Assembly (NCBI GenBank): GCA_037176705.1
Contig: CM073895.1
Coordinates: forward strand, 4,693,051 to 4,757,050
DNA from: Molossus alvarezi
Taxonomy: Eukaryota; Chordata; Mammalia; Chiroptera; Molossidae
Direction of reading: 5' to 3'
Length of the DNA stretch: 64,000 nt
Shown: positions 11,745-22,575 of the stretch, one piece after another
Layout: the number at the start of each line of letters is the position of its first letter
Position numbering within the stretch: the stretch's first letter is position 1
Translations under genes and position numbers: made by a program
The notes under the pieces: generated by a model
The model's input: only the letters and a program-made list of their open reading frames with translations
What the model was told of the DNA's origin: nothing
Database searches by the model: none

Positions 11745-12066
11745 GTCACCGTCTGGGGAGGTCATGTCCCATGTCACGATTTGGGGAGGTCATTTCCACA
11801 TGTCACCGTTTGGGAAGGTCATGTCCAATGTCACGATTTGGGGAGGTCATGTCCGATGTCACCATTTCGAAGAGGTCATTTAGACATGCCACCGTTTGGG
11901 AAGGTCATGTCCGATGTCACGATTTGGGGAGGTCATTTCGACATGCCACCGTTTGGGAAGGTCATGTCCGATGTCACCATTTCGGAAGGTCATTTCGACA
12001 TGTCGCCGTTTGGGAAGGTCCTGTCCCATGTCACCATTTCGGAAGGTCATTTCGACATGTCACCGT
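11745..12066 (+). repeat. 28/29-bp minisatellite, about 11 units
   Basis: Units follow the pattern GTCACCGTTTGGGAAGGTC plus ATGTCCGAT or ATTTCGACAT. Two unit types, one with GTCACGATTTGGGGAGG and one with GTCACCGTTTGGGAAGG, largely alternate, which gives a dimer of about 57 bp. Towards the end the type CACCATTTCGGAAGG takes over. The unit length is not a multiple of three, so overlapping repetitive frames arise; none is a gene. Confidence 0.95.
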
Positions 12067-13639
12067 GCCACGTGCCCTGTGCTTGTAGAGCACCGCGAAC
12101 AGGGTCGGGAACCACATGGGACACTTTCTGGGGAATATTTAAAAGGCAGGTGTGTTCTGTCACCTGACCGGTCCCTGTGGGAGCCCGTGACCGCTGAATC
12201 CAAGGTGCTCTGGGCCTGGCCCCTGGGCCACCCGCCTTTCCAGACCCAGGCCGCCTACTGGGAGTGCGTGTTTGAAATTCCGCATCAGTGAGGAGGCGGA
12301 GGTGCGGGCAAGGCTGGGTCTGCAAGGGAGCTGTGACCCCATGCTGCCCTGCAGGAGGCCCCCCGAAGTGCTGCACCCCGCTAGGAGCAGGCACGTCCTT
12401 TCAGACGCTCCTGCCCTTCCCCTCCTGGCCGGCGTCCGAGTTAGAGGGGTTGAGGTGTCCCTGGGGGCCAGGTGCCCCTGCTCCTTGGACGAGGATGACG
12501 ACCATTGCTCAGGGCTGGGAATGGTGGGCTGGCTGTCAGGCAGTCCCTGGAGGGGGCTGAGGGGGCCAGGGGCACTTGCCTGAAGGTCGCCCATTGGTGC
12601 AGAGAGGGCACTGTCTGTTGTCACTTCCTGTGACTCCCGCACCCTCCTGGGGAGTGAGGAGGAGGAGCTGAGAGGCCTCCTGCCCGGTTGGCAGTTACTG
12701 TCTGTCCGGGTAGTGAGTGACGAGTCTAAAAGCCAGGGGACAGCTCTCTGTACAGTGTCTTCAGGTGTGTGTGGTCTTCTCTAACGGGTGGCCCCTGCCT
12801 GAGGGCAGAGCAGGTGAAGGACCCCAGTCCCTCTCCTGAGTCCCTGCCTCCAGCAACCGGGAGGGCAGCTACCCCCCAGCGGGGAAATCGCATTCTCTCT
12901 GCTTCCTCTGCTGTGTGCACGCTCCCTGCCCTGTGCCCAGCACCCTGCTCCCCCCGGCACACGCCAGGTGCCTGATGTGTGTTTGTCGAGCAGATGAATG
13001 TGGCAGCGATTTGCACAGTGATAGCTAAGGACACCCACCCCTTGTCTTTCCGAATCCCTGCTTCCTCCCTTCCCTCCTGTCCGGCTCTGTAACCGAAGCA
13101 CAGCGGCTTTGAGGGCCCAGACTTCAGGGTCTCTAGCTGGTGGGTGGGGGGCCAGCACGGGGCATACGGAGGCTTTGCCTCAGCTCAGCTCGGTGGCTTG
13201 GCTCTGGGTCCCCGATGAGTAGGGACTGAGGAGTGGTGGGGTTCACTGGCTGGGTAGCCATGACCCCGAAGGTCAGGTCCTTTCCCACTGGCTGCTTCAG
13301 GATTCCTGGCGGGCCAGTGTTGCTAATGGAACACTAAGTAGAAATCTCTTCAGTCTCCTGCAGGCCCCTCTCTCCTGAGTTTGGTCTGTCTTTGCATAAA
13401 GAGCTCCGGGAATTTACATTTCTGGGCACTTCTCTAAATCATCTTGGTGCTCCGCCCCTCCTTAGGGAAGTTGCTGGTTTACTTTGGTGACAGTGGCTGG
13501 GTGGGTGTGGTACCTGGGGAGGTACCTCTTCAAGGTCCTCCCATCAACCTGTCCTCCAGGCTGACACCTTCTCCCAAGTCCCTGTGCCCACCTCTGCCTC
13601 CCTCTCAGGAGCAGCCTGACCCCAGGTCACGGGGATGTG
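12067..13639. other. GC-rich non-coding DNA
   Basis: No gene or repeat is recognised apart from short L2-like wording near 12945-13010 (a decayed 'caggtgcctgatgtgtgtttg'). The open frames overlap on both strands. Confidence 0.4.
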
Positions 13640-13970
13640 CTGTCACAGCCACTGACTGAGCCAGGCCCACTGCCAGTCACCGTGCATGTGGCACAGAGCC
13701 CCCCACCGCCGAGCTGGGCAGCGGGGAGGCGTTTCTGCCCCCACTTGGCCGGGGAGGAAGTGGCCTGCCCAAAGGTACACCCTGGGACATGCCGGAGGCA
13801 GGATTTTAACCCAGCCCGCACTCCAGGAACACCGGGTGCCTTCCCCTGCCCCTCTGTCTCCCCTGACCCCCACCACAGATGTGACCTTCCCAGCTGCCAT
13901 CGCTGTGCTGTGTGTGACCTTGAGTGAGCCGCGTCATCCCTGCTTCCGTTCCCTGTCTCTAAGAGGACCT
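13640..13970. repeat. MIR fragments, plus then minus
   Basis: 13640-13850 matches a plus-strand MIR, with GGAAGTGGCCTGCCCAAAGG and GCAGGATTTTAACCCAGCCC in the right order. 13880-13970 matches a minus-strand MIR, with GTGTGTGACCTTGAGTGAGC and a decayed 'cctcagtttcctcatctgt' region. Both are ancient and divergent. Confidence 0.6.
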
Positions 13971-14519
13971 AAGTGCCGTCCTTCCTCCCATGTGGGCGAA
14001 CACTCCTGGGACAGAGGCCATGGTGAAGAGGGTCAGATTTCAGGGGCCAGTTTCTCCCACTGGGCTCTAGGTCCGTGCCCTCGTTTTAGCCCCGGCTGCC
14101 ACTGCTTGGCCCCACATCCTTGGCCTGGATGTTTGGGGAGGTGGAGTGAGCCACCCCACACCCTCGCTTCCTGTGAGTCCCACGTGGCTGGACACCTGCT
14201 TCACCAGGTTGCTCAGGGCTCTGCTGAGTGAACCTGCAGGGACTTCCCAGCTTCCTTTTCTCCATCCTCCCCGGGGTGCCCTCCCCAGCAGAGCACCACA
14301 GTCCTGGTAAAGAGAACTTCTGCCCCTGGTGGCCAGCACCCTGCTTGACCCCCGGGAGCCAGCCCCTCCCCTGCTCCGCCCTCCCCTCCCACCCCCTTCC
14401 TTCAGCTTAAGCTGATCAGCTTCCTGGAAGCTTCCACAAACAGTTTCCTGCCCTGAATTCTGCTCTCTTACCAAGTGTTTTCAGGTTGCTTTATGGATGA
14501 GCATGTTGGCGTGATCCCC

Positions 14520-14975
14520 TCAACTATGCTGTGCCAGGCTCTGGGCTCCAGGGCAGAGGCTGAGCTGAGGGACATGCAGATGGGGGAGGTTGCAGGGAGA
14601 GGACCAGGAGAGTCTCACAGAAGTGGCGTGGAGTTGGGTTTGTAAGGTGAAGTAGGATGCTTGAGGTGTGGGATAGGAGCAGGCAAGCATGGATATGGAG
14701 GCAAATGAATAGTTCATTTTGTCTGGAGTATCCTGAGGAGCAGTGAGGCTGCACTGGGATGAGGGGCTTCACTCACGTGGTCTCACAGCCTTTGGGGCAC
14801 GGAGCATAATCACTGCTGATTGTTTGTGAGGGTCCTGTCTTATGCCCTTCTCCCTCAATTGAATGTAGGCTGCAGAGAAGCAGGGCCCATCTCTGGCGTG
14901 TTCACTGTTGTGTCCGGTGTTAGGACAGTCCCTGATATGTTTAACAGATACTGCATGAGCTCTCCAGTGAACTGG
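14520..14975. repeat. LINE-2 3' end fragments
   Basis: 14800-14975 follows the L2 3' end in plus orientation: GAATGTAGGCTGCAGAGAAG, then a 'ttcactgttgtgtcc' phrase and a decayed tail near 14940. 14525-14780 has wording like the minus-strand L2 body but is less certain. Confidence 0.5.
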
Positions 14976-15509
14976 TATGCACTTGAATTAAGGTGAAGCA
15001 AATTCACATAGAGCTACAGAGTGGCCACCCACAGCCATTTATTTTGGCTTCTGACCAGTGGGTAGGCAGCACAGGGCACCGCCTGCCCTTTCTCAGGTCC
15101 GAGTCTCACGCACATCTGGGGAAGGAGTGCACACGTGCATGGTTTGGTCACAGACCTGTCCCTCGTTGAGACCCAGCCAGCCTGGGCCTGGCTGGAAAAA
15201 GTCTGGCTGTTGGTTTAGTAGGCCTGTGGGGATGGCGGGCCCACGTTAGCCGGGGGATGTCAGGGGCCACGGACTTGGGGCCCCCTTCTGCTGCTGCGTC
15301 CCCTCCCCAGGAACACGGTCTTCTCTGCATCTCGCCCGCATGCTCTCTTACTTTGTGGGCTGCTGCAGTGCTGATGAAGACATACTGTGCCGCCTGCCAG
15401 GACCTCTGCGGAATTCTAATTCTGCTTCGGGCGCTGGGAAGCCGGGGGCCCTGCCCGGCCTCCTGACCGCAGGGAGCCTGCTGGTGGCCTTGGGCTTCAC
15501 CAAGCCTTC

Positions 15510-15725
15510 TGACTTATTTTCCAATTCATTATGTTTTGATAAAAGAAAAGCCGCTTTAATGGAAGCTTTTAAAATCCAGGAGCTTTGGATTTTTCTACTT
15601 TGTCAGGCGAAAGTGGATTCATTTAAGTCCATTTTATATTTAAAAAAAAAAAATTTGCATGTACTTAGGAAGGTTTCGAAAATTAGATGTTTCAGTTCTC
15701 TTAGTCCTGGAACCTCAAAGCCCAA
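15510..15725. promoter_or_regulatory. Candidate conserved non-coding element
   Basis: An AT-rich island stands in GC-rich DNA. It contains CCAATTCATTATGTTTTGAT, CGCTTTAATGGAAGC and ATTTAAGTCCATTTTATATTT, with no simple repeat except one A12 run at 15643-15654. I recognise no transposon. The regulatory reading is inferred from texture only. Confidence 0.4.
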
Positions 15726-17536
15726 CTTGGAAAATAATTCTTGTAGCGGGTGCGTGTATTCAGTCAGCCAAGAAAAACAGCCGTTTTAGAAGGTCTCCAA
15801 ATCTCCGCACGTTCTGTCCTGTGCTCGTGGGAACTGGGCTTGTGCTCTTCGCCTGCGTGGCCTCCTGACTCGGGGGGAGTGGGGGGATCTGTAGTTTGAG
15901 AAGTTTCACATGAAGGAGAAGAGCCACCAGGTGGGAAGAGTCTTGGAAATCCCAGTAAATGCTGCTCTTCGAAGTGGGGGAGACCAGTGCAGCCCGAAGG
16001 CAGGGGAGGGCCCAGGACTGATGTAAAGGGAGGGGCTTGCTGGAGGCGGGCGGAGTCGGGGGCGGAGGCCAGCTCTGTGAGTGTGAAGGAAGCAGCATCT
16101 GGCCTTGGCCTTCAGCTCCAGCTGCCCTGGCCCCCCTTGGTCTGGTGATGAAGTCAGAGATGTTCATGGTCACCAGGTACGGGAGCTGCAGCCCTGTGGC
16201 TGACCTAGCCTGTCGCCTAGGCTGGGGCCTGTACTTGGAGTGGCCCCAGGGACCTCTCCTGGCTCTGCACCCTCCTGCCAAGAGTCTGATCCCGGCATCA
16301 GGCCCCTCCCGGGCTCTGGCTCGGGACTGACCCCAACTCCAGGGCTGTGGACGTGTCGGGTGCTCTCTGGTGGGTCCCTCACACTGGGCGTGGGCAGTGG
16401 AGCCCGAGCCTGCAGGGCACGCCCTGTGTGCACCATCCCAGGCCTAGCTGCTCAGAGCAGCCACCCTGCCTGGGGACAGGCGGCAGGGGAGTCGGGCACC
16501 GTGCCTGTGTTTCTGCTCTGCTTTCTCCTGCCCCGGTGGGAATCCCCAGGACCACAAGCTCTCTGGGTCTCCCCGGTTCCGGGCTGGACTGGATCCGGCT
16601 TCCCCACCTGTCAGCATGGCCAGACCTTTCCCAGGCACCACGGAGTAGAAGGCTCATCCGTTTTCCAAGAAAGAACGCCGAGAGAGAGGGCCAAATTGAG
16701 TTAGCTGTGCCAGGAATCCAGGCCCTGGAGCAGGCGTGCGGCTTCCAGTAAGGCCCGCCCGCCCCTGAGATGCGGGAGATGCGCTGCTTCCCGCCGCCCT
16801 GCAGGGAGACCCGCTTTCCCCGGGCGGTCACAACATCTTGATCGACAGGCCCACGGGCCTGCCGCACGCCCCACGTCCGGTCCTTTCCCCTCCTCGAAAC
16901 TTGGAAGCTTTGCCTTACGAAGGGGCACCTGGATTTCTGGGTCCCTGCCCTTCTCTGTGAGGTCTTTCCTCTCTTCCTTCCCAGTTTCTTCATAAACATG
17001 TTCTGAACACCTGCTCGGGGGGAGACCTGTGGCAGGCTCCCCAGGGGTCCAGAGGAGGACCCCTCCCAGCTCTGGCCTCCAAGGAGTCTGCTTTCCGGGG
17101 AGGGGTGGAAAGGAGCCCACTTCACGTGGCTTCTCTGCTTTGCGCACCACGTGACGGACACGCTCTGTGCCATGCTGCGCGGGGAGCTCAGGCCGCCCAC
17201 CACCACGACCAGCATGGCCCCGAGCTCACCTGCTGGGAGGGCAAAGGTGTCATGAGGTAGGAAGGCAGAATCATAGGCCACTGCCGGGGTCCAGAGCCAA
17301 GCCAGGCTGTTCGAGCAGGCGGATCAGGGACATGTCTCTGAGCAAGTGACCTGGAGATGAGCGGGACTTAGCCAGGTGAAGGGGACCGGGGAGAAGAAAA
17401 TTGTTCCAGGCAGGGGGAGTTGCCCTGTGAAGATGTGGTGTCCGGAGAGAGCGTGGTGTGTCCAGGAAACTGCAGGAAGTCCAGAAAGTGTGCAGCGTGG
17501 AGAGCCCGAGTGAGGCTGGCCCAGGATGGGGTTGGC
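15726..17536. other. GC-rich non-coding DNA; weak L2 at 16980-17115
   Basis: No gene is supported. A 300-residue frame on the minus strand (16379-17281) has no recognisable domain and crosses a decayed minus-strand L2-like stretch (16980-17115), so I regard it as chance. Confidence 0.45.
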
Positions 17537-17752
17537 GTCGGTGCGGGTGGTGCAGGTGCCGGGCGGTGCAGGTGCCGGGTGGTGCGGGCGGTGCAGGTGC
17601 CGGGCGGTGCAGGTGCCAGGCGGTGCGGGTGCCCGGGTGGTGCGGGTGGTGCAGGTGCCGGGCGGTGCAGGTGCTGGTGGTGCGGGTGGTGCAGGTGCGG
17701 GTGGTGCAGGTGCCGGGAGGTGCAGGTGCCGGGAGGTGCAGGTGCCGGGCCA
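17537..17752 (+). repeat. G-rich minisatellite, 15/16-bp unit
   Basis: The unit is close to GGTGCAGGTGCCGGGC, with shorter GGTGCGGGT variants between, about 14 copies. The plus strand has very little A or T and many GGG and GGTG runs, so it could fold into G-quadruplexes. Long frames here read as valine/glycine/cysteine repeats in three frames and are artefacts. Confidence 0.95.
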
Positions 17753-18584
17753 GGCAGCCTAGGTGGGGAGTTTATATGACGTGCCCAGGAAGGCCCAGCA
17801 GTCGCTGGCGAGGTTTCTGTTGCTCGGAGGAGAAGGCCAGGGTGGCAAGACTATGCCAGAACTGCCTGGAGACCACGAACTTGCTGTCACTAATCCACGT
17901 GACCGTCGGACCGAGTGCTGCTGTGCAGCTGGAGAGCAGTGACGGGTGACACTCAGGGAAGGGATCTGCAGGACCTGGCTGTCTGTCTGACCGAGCTGTC
18001 CCGAGAGGGCTGGAGGACGGCTGCAGGCTCTCTGTCTGGGGCGGCAGCCGGGGGAGCTGGCGTCCCTGCGCCACGGGACCCTGGGCACCTCTGCAGTCCC
18101 CTGTGAGCAGGAGAGGCCCAGGAAACACAGGCTTAGAGTAGATAGGGACTGCCCAGGGGAGAGGCAGAGTGTATGTGTGTGGGGGGGGTGCAGAGAGCCC
18201 CCAAAGACCCAGCGTTTAAGGGTAAACCAAGGCAGAACTCCCAAGCCTTACCAGAAAGTCTGCATCAAGAGGGGCATCTGCCGTCAGGTGGAGACGGAGC
18301 ACTGGGGGAAGACATGTAGGTCACGACAGCATGACCAAGGTGAGGGGGAGGGAGGAGGTGGCTGGTCAGCCTGGGACTTGGGCTGGATCGGGCTGTCAGA
18401 CCCAGCACCTGGAGCGCCCCGCACCCCCAGCCCTTGGGCCTTGCTCGCCCACCTCTGACTGTCCTGCTGGCACCGACGGTGCCTGCCCAGCTCCTGTTTG
18501 GGGAGAGTCGTGCGATTCTCCTTAAACGAGGTGCATGTGGGCAGCCCTGCTGCTGGGGACAACGTGTTCGAGCAGGAGCATCCT
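17753..18584. other. Non-coding DNA, nothing recognised
   Basis: I see no gene, repeat family or regulatory pattern here. The overlapping frames on both strands are typical of GC-rich DNA. Confidence 0.4.
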
Positions 18585-18777
18585 CGCACCCAGGCCACCC
18601 TGTTGCTTCCGAGGGTCCCACGGAAGACTGTTCCTTACACCAAGAGTGTCCCCGCACCCAGGCCACCCTGCTGCTTCCGAGGGTCCCACGGAAGACTGTT
18701 CCTTACACCAAGAGCGTCCCCGCACCCAGGCCACCCTGCTGCTTCCGAGGGTCCCACGGAAGACTGTTCCTTACGCC
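18585..18777 (+). repeat. 68-bp tandem repeat, 2.8 copies, nearly identical
   Basis: Units begin CGCACCCAGGCCACCCTG at 18585, 18653 and 18721. The copies differ at only a few positions (for example TGTTGC versus TGCTGC, and ACACC versus ACGCC). High identity suggests a recent duplication and likely length variation between individuals. Confidence 0.95.
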
Positions 18778-18884
18778 AGAGGAACTTTACCTTTATGCTT
18801 GACTGAAGCACAGACCACATTTGTCCCGAGAGCCAATGGGAAGCCGGGCTTGGGGTAATCTATGCAAAGGCCCCTCAGCTGCCC

Positions 18885-19070
18885 TGCATCCATCATCCCA
18901 AGTGACAGAATTTACATCGTTAATCATTGGCAGTAATAGAAAAGTCACTGGAATAGAATGTTGTCACAGGATAAATGTCTCCCAATTGCAAATAAATGTC
19001 TTGGCTTTACTGTACAGTTTGTGCTTGGGAAATACTGTGGCTCCAGAACGGTATTTATCTGGATCGGAAG
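18885..19070. promoter_or_regulatory. Candidate conserved non-coding element
   Basis: The island has GAATTTACATCGTTAATC, AATTGCAAATAAATGTC and a long stretch without CpG. ATTGCAAAT (18995-19003) resembles an octamer-like POU site. No repeat is recognised. Conservation is inferred, not measured. Confidence 0.4.
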
Positions 19071-22000
19071 CTGTCGGCACCAGCCCGTCCTGCCGAGAGC
19101 CTCTCTGGAGGGTGCCCGGACTTCCCCTCTGGCCTCAGACCCAGGGCTGTCGCCCACACAGGAGTGGGCACGCGGAGGGGGACAGACGATGCCCCGAGAG
19201 TTAGAAAACGCTCAAGATCCAGCAAACCGTCTTGCCGCCCCAGGTCATCTGTCATCCTGTGGCTGGAGGAAAGAAGGATGTGACCCTGGCCCAGCCTCTG
19301 TGGCGACTCCAGCCTCCACTCCAGGGACAGTGGCAGCGAGGCCGCCGCAGGCCAGGGGCCAGGTGAGACCAGCAGCCAGAGTGCAGCATGCCCAGGCCAC
19401 CGCCGCGCTGGAAATGAAGTCCACAGCGTTTTCTGCCTGCGTCTCCCTGGTCCGTGACCTGAAAACACTCTGGGTTTGGAAAGGCCAGATCTGCTGACAC
19501 CTTCTGGAGGTGTGTGTTTCTGGGGCCAGCTGCCCTGCTTGGACCAGCTTCGGAAGCAAGGCGGGTGTACTGGGGTTTGAAAGAGTCCGTTGTGTTTGGG
19601 CGCCAAGCTCTGCTTCTGCTGGGGGGGTGCTGGGAGCCCCGAGGGCCCGGCAGCAGGCGTGGGTCCCCGAGGCAGTGCGGCAGGCCGGAGCCCAGGCGGG
19701 CGGCGGGGGTTTGCGGGGCCGACATGCTGTGTCACACCCGAGCAGGGGTCTGAGCCGAGGAACCGGGGTGGGACTTGCAGAGTGTGCTTGGTGGGAGAAG
19801 AGGCAGCTCCCCCTCTTCTGCAGGGGCGTTCACACCTCAGTCTTCGGCACGTGGGGATGACCCCAGCTCATCCAGCCAGGCCGTCCCCTGACGTTGGCCG
19901 TCACAGACTGCTCCACTTCTCATCACTTCCCATTCATCCCAGCGAGGCCGTCGAGGCCGGTTCTCAGCCACTGTGTGCTCGTTCCCCAAGTGGGAGGAGA
20001 CTCAGCGCCAGCAACCAGAGGGGCGTCATCTCAAGATCAAGGGTGCTGCTTCCGATGGGATACGTGCAGCTTTATGAAGACTTCTCCCCGTTGTAGCTGC
20101 TTTTGTTTTTGTTTCTCTTCTCGTTCCTTAAAAGGCTGGCAGAAATCTGTTCCTGGTCCCCCGTGCCCTCATTTCAGCAAAGGGAGGGCAGGGGTCTGGC
20201 TGGGGCCGTAGCCAACGAGGTCCGTTATTTCCGGCTTCATAGCCAATCACCCGGACTTAGCGAGATCGTTTCTCAGCACTGGTTCCGAGGGCTGACGGGC
20301 TTGGGCCTCTGTGACAGAGCTAGCCAGCGCTGGGCTGTCACGGAGGAAGAGACTCGCTGCGGGGCAGACAGGGGCCCTCGCACCGCTGTGTGGTCTCCCC
20401 GGCGCTGAGACAGCAGACTCTCCTGATAGCAGGGACTGTGTGTGTTTCGCGGGCTCCCGGTGTGACTTCTGAGAGTCTCTGTTGCCGCAGAGGGGGCATA
20501 GACTCCCTCCCGATGGGAGGGCGAGGAGGGGTTCGCGGACGTGTTTCCGAACGCCCACCGGCTCCGCAGCTCTCCGGAGAGCCGGGCTTTAATCCGGGGT
20601 GCTGGGATCCCCCGGTGTGTTCCGGGAGAGCGTGGCGGAGGGTAAAGGAGGTGGCTGTCTGGCAGAGATCCCTGCTCGCACCTCTGCGAAGTAATAAATT
20701 TCATGGATAAGGTAGATTCCATCAAATAAGTATCAATTAAGCTCCTTTATGATCATAACGGAGATGATGAATGAAAGTCAATCTAGAGGAAGAAACCAAT
20801 AAAAGAGCAGAGACTTCAGGAGGCAGCATGAGCTCACGGAGGCCCCAGGCGCTCGCGCCCTTTCGAGGAAGGCAACCAGCTTGAGTGCCTGCTGTATACA
20901 CGGCCCGGGATGGTGCCTGGGGTCCAGGTGTGCGGAGGAGAGGGGGGCACGAACCCGCGCTTCTGCGCATCCGTGATAGACGGGTGTCCCCGTCACCCCA
21001 GGACCAGAATGCGGGAGGCGTGAGGACCGGCCCTGATTAACTCCCTCTGCTGGGTGTGGGCTAGCGGGTTGGCTAGCGGGAACAGGTGCTCTGGACGTCC
21101 TGTGTTGAGATGTAGTTAGGGTCCACTAAGGGGAGGAGGACCAACAGGTGGCTGTCCCCGGGCTCTGTCCCAGGTCCAGCCTGTTCAGGGTCTGATGTGT
21201 GAGATGGAGGCGGGTAGACTGGCAGGGAAACGGGTTCCGCGCAGCCTGGGGGGGTCTGGTATGCAGGAAGGGACAGCCACGCAGCTGCTCGGTGGTGATG
21301 AGCTGGCCAGCTGGGGCAGGAAGGAGGGTGGGGGTGCCTGTCAGCCACTGGCGTCCCCGGTACTGAAACCAGCCCCTCTGCTTGGGTCTGCCCCAGCGTC
21401 CTGCCTGCACGGCGACCCCAGCTTCCCTCCGGGCCCCGCCGGAAGGCGCTCTGAGCGCCCCGCGGCTCGGCCGCGGCTGTGTTGGCTCTGTGCGTCTCCC
21501 CCTCGGGTGGCAGGTCCCGCAGCCTTTAATGCTCCGAAGTGTCTGAGGGGAACCTTTCGGTCTCCTCAGAGTGACAAGCCCCCTCCCCAGGAGGTCCTCC
21601 TCAGCTGTCCCTGCCTGCCGCCCTCCCCTTCTCTGCATTTCCTGCGATTCTCTGGCAAACAGTGTGGGAGGCTCTGGTGCCCGCCCACAGCTCCCCGAGG
21701 TCTTCCAGAGGCGCGTCTGTGCCAACCGCGAGCAGCCTGGGGCCACCAAGGGCCTGTCAGCCTGGTGATGAAGCACCTGGCCCGTGCCAGGCACACGTGG
21801 AGGTATCAGGGACAGGCCGGCGGGCAGACAGACACTCACCTTCCCCACGGGCCTGCCGAGAGGTTGCGCTTTCTCTCTGAGCCACCGAGACCTCTGGGTT
21901 TGGGTGATCATTGCTGATACCACAGCTCTTGCTAAAGAGAAGAGGAAGACTGTTCCCCAAGGCGGAGAACCCAGCAGAAGCAAGGACCCCTGTGAAGCTG

Positions 22001-22410
22001 TCAGGCAGGGGGCCGGGTATGGTCACCTAGAGTCAGATCGGTAACAGCTCAGCCAGGCCCGGCCACAGGGTCCCTAAGCCGTTCGTAGGACAAGTGTTTG
22101 TTTATCACGCGCCAGGAGGCGCCATTCCCGGACGGAGTGTAAATAGTGAACCCCGGGAAATCGCTGCTCTTCGGGGGAGCTTTCCTTCTGGCTGGGGAGA
22201 CAGAGGGCAGGAACCCAGAAGGTGGTGGGGAAACAGCAGCTGCTGGGGAGGGGCAGGTTGGCACAGCCTGGTGGGCGAAGGGATGGAGCAGAGGACCACC
22301 CCTTCCTGAGCTAGGGCACGGGGCTCCGTCGGGGAGGCAGCTGGCGCCCTCCCTGCCAGGCTGCTCCCTCCGCTCCTAGGTGTCGGCTGCTTTTCTGATC
22401 TGGCCGCTTG
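19071..22410. other. GC-rich non-coding DNA; small AT islands
   Basis: No gene is supported. 20685-20790 is an AT-rich stretch (AGTAATAAATTTCATGGATA) that may be conserved. 20885-20930 has the wording of a MIR or L2 fragment. 21420-21500 is CpG-dense but too short to call a CpG island. Frames up to 285 residues (21126-21983, minus) overlap others on the opposite strand and show no domain. Confidence 0.4.
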
Positions 22411-22575
22411 CGAGGGGAGGTATATATATAGACTGCTCTGTACTTTCCGTGGTAACCGCCGCTTTATTCCTGGTGAAGAATGAGGAAAATGGGTCAGCTG
22501 TATTTACTAAGAAGCGTGTTCCAGCTCCTTTTCTGAGGCTATTTATACACTTGAAAAACTGCGAGCTAAGTTGTC
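22411..22575. promoter_or_regulatory. Candidate conserved non-coding element
   Basis: AT-rich island with GGTATATATATAGACTGC, GAAGAATGAGGAAAATGGG and GAGGCTATTTATACACTTG. It is abruptly bounded by GC-rich DNA and contains no transposon I recognise. A TATATATA motif alone is not evidence of a promoter. Confidence 0.35.

Noticed and set aside
16379..17281. 300-residue minus-strand frame
   Set aside because: No domain is recognisable, composition is GC-driven, and it crosses an L2-like stretch.
21420..21500. CpG island promoter
   Set aside because: The CpG-dense part is under 100 bp and no exon or start is supported beside it.
21126..21983. 285-residue minus-strand frame
   Set aside because: A 240-residue frame overlaps it on the other strand; neither shows a domain or splice context that I can support.
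22420..22432. TATA box in GGTATATATATAGAC
   Set aside because: No transcript start context, downstream exon or CpG island was visible.
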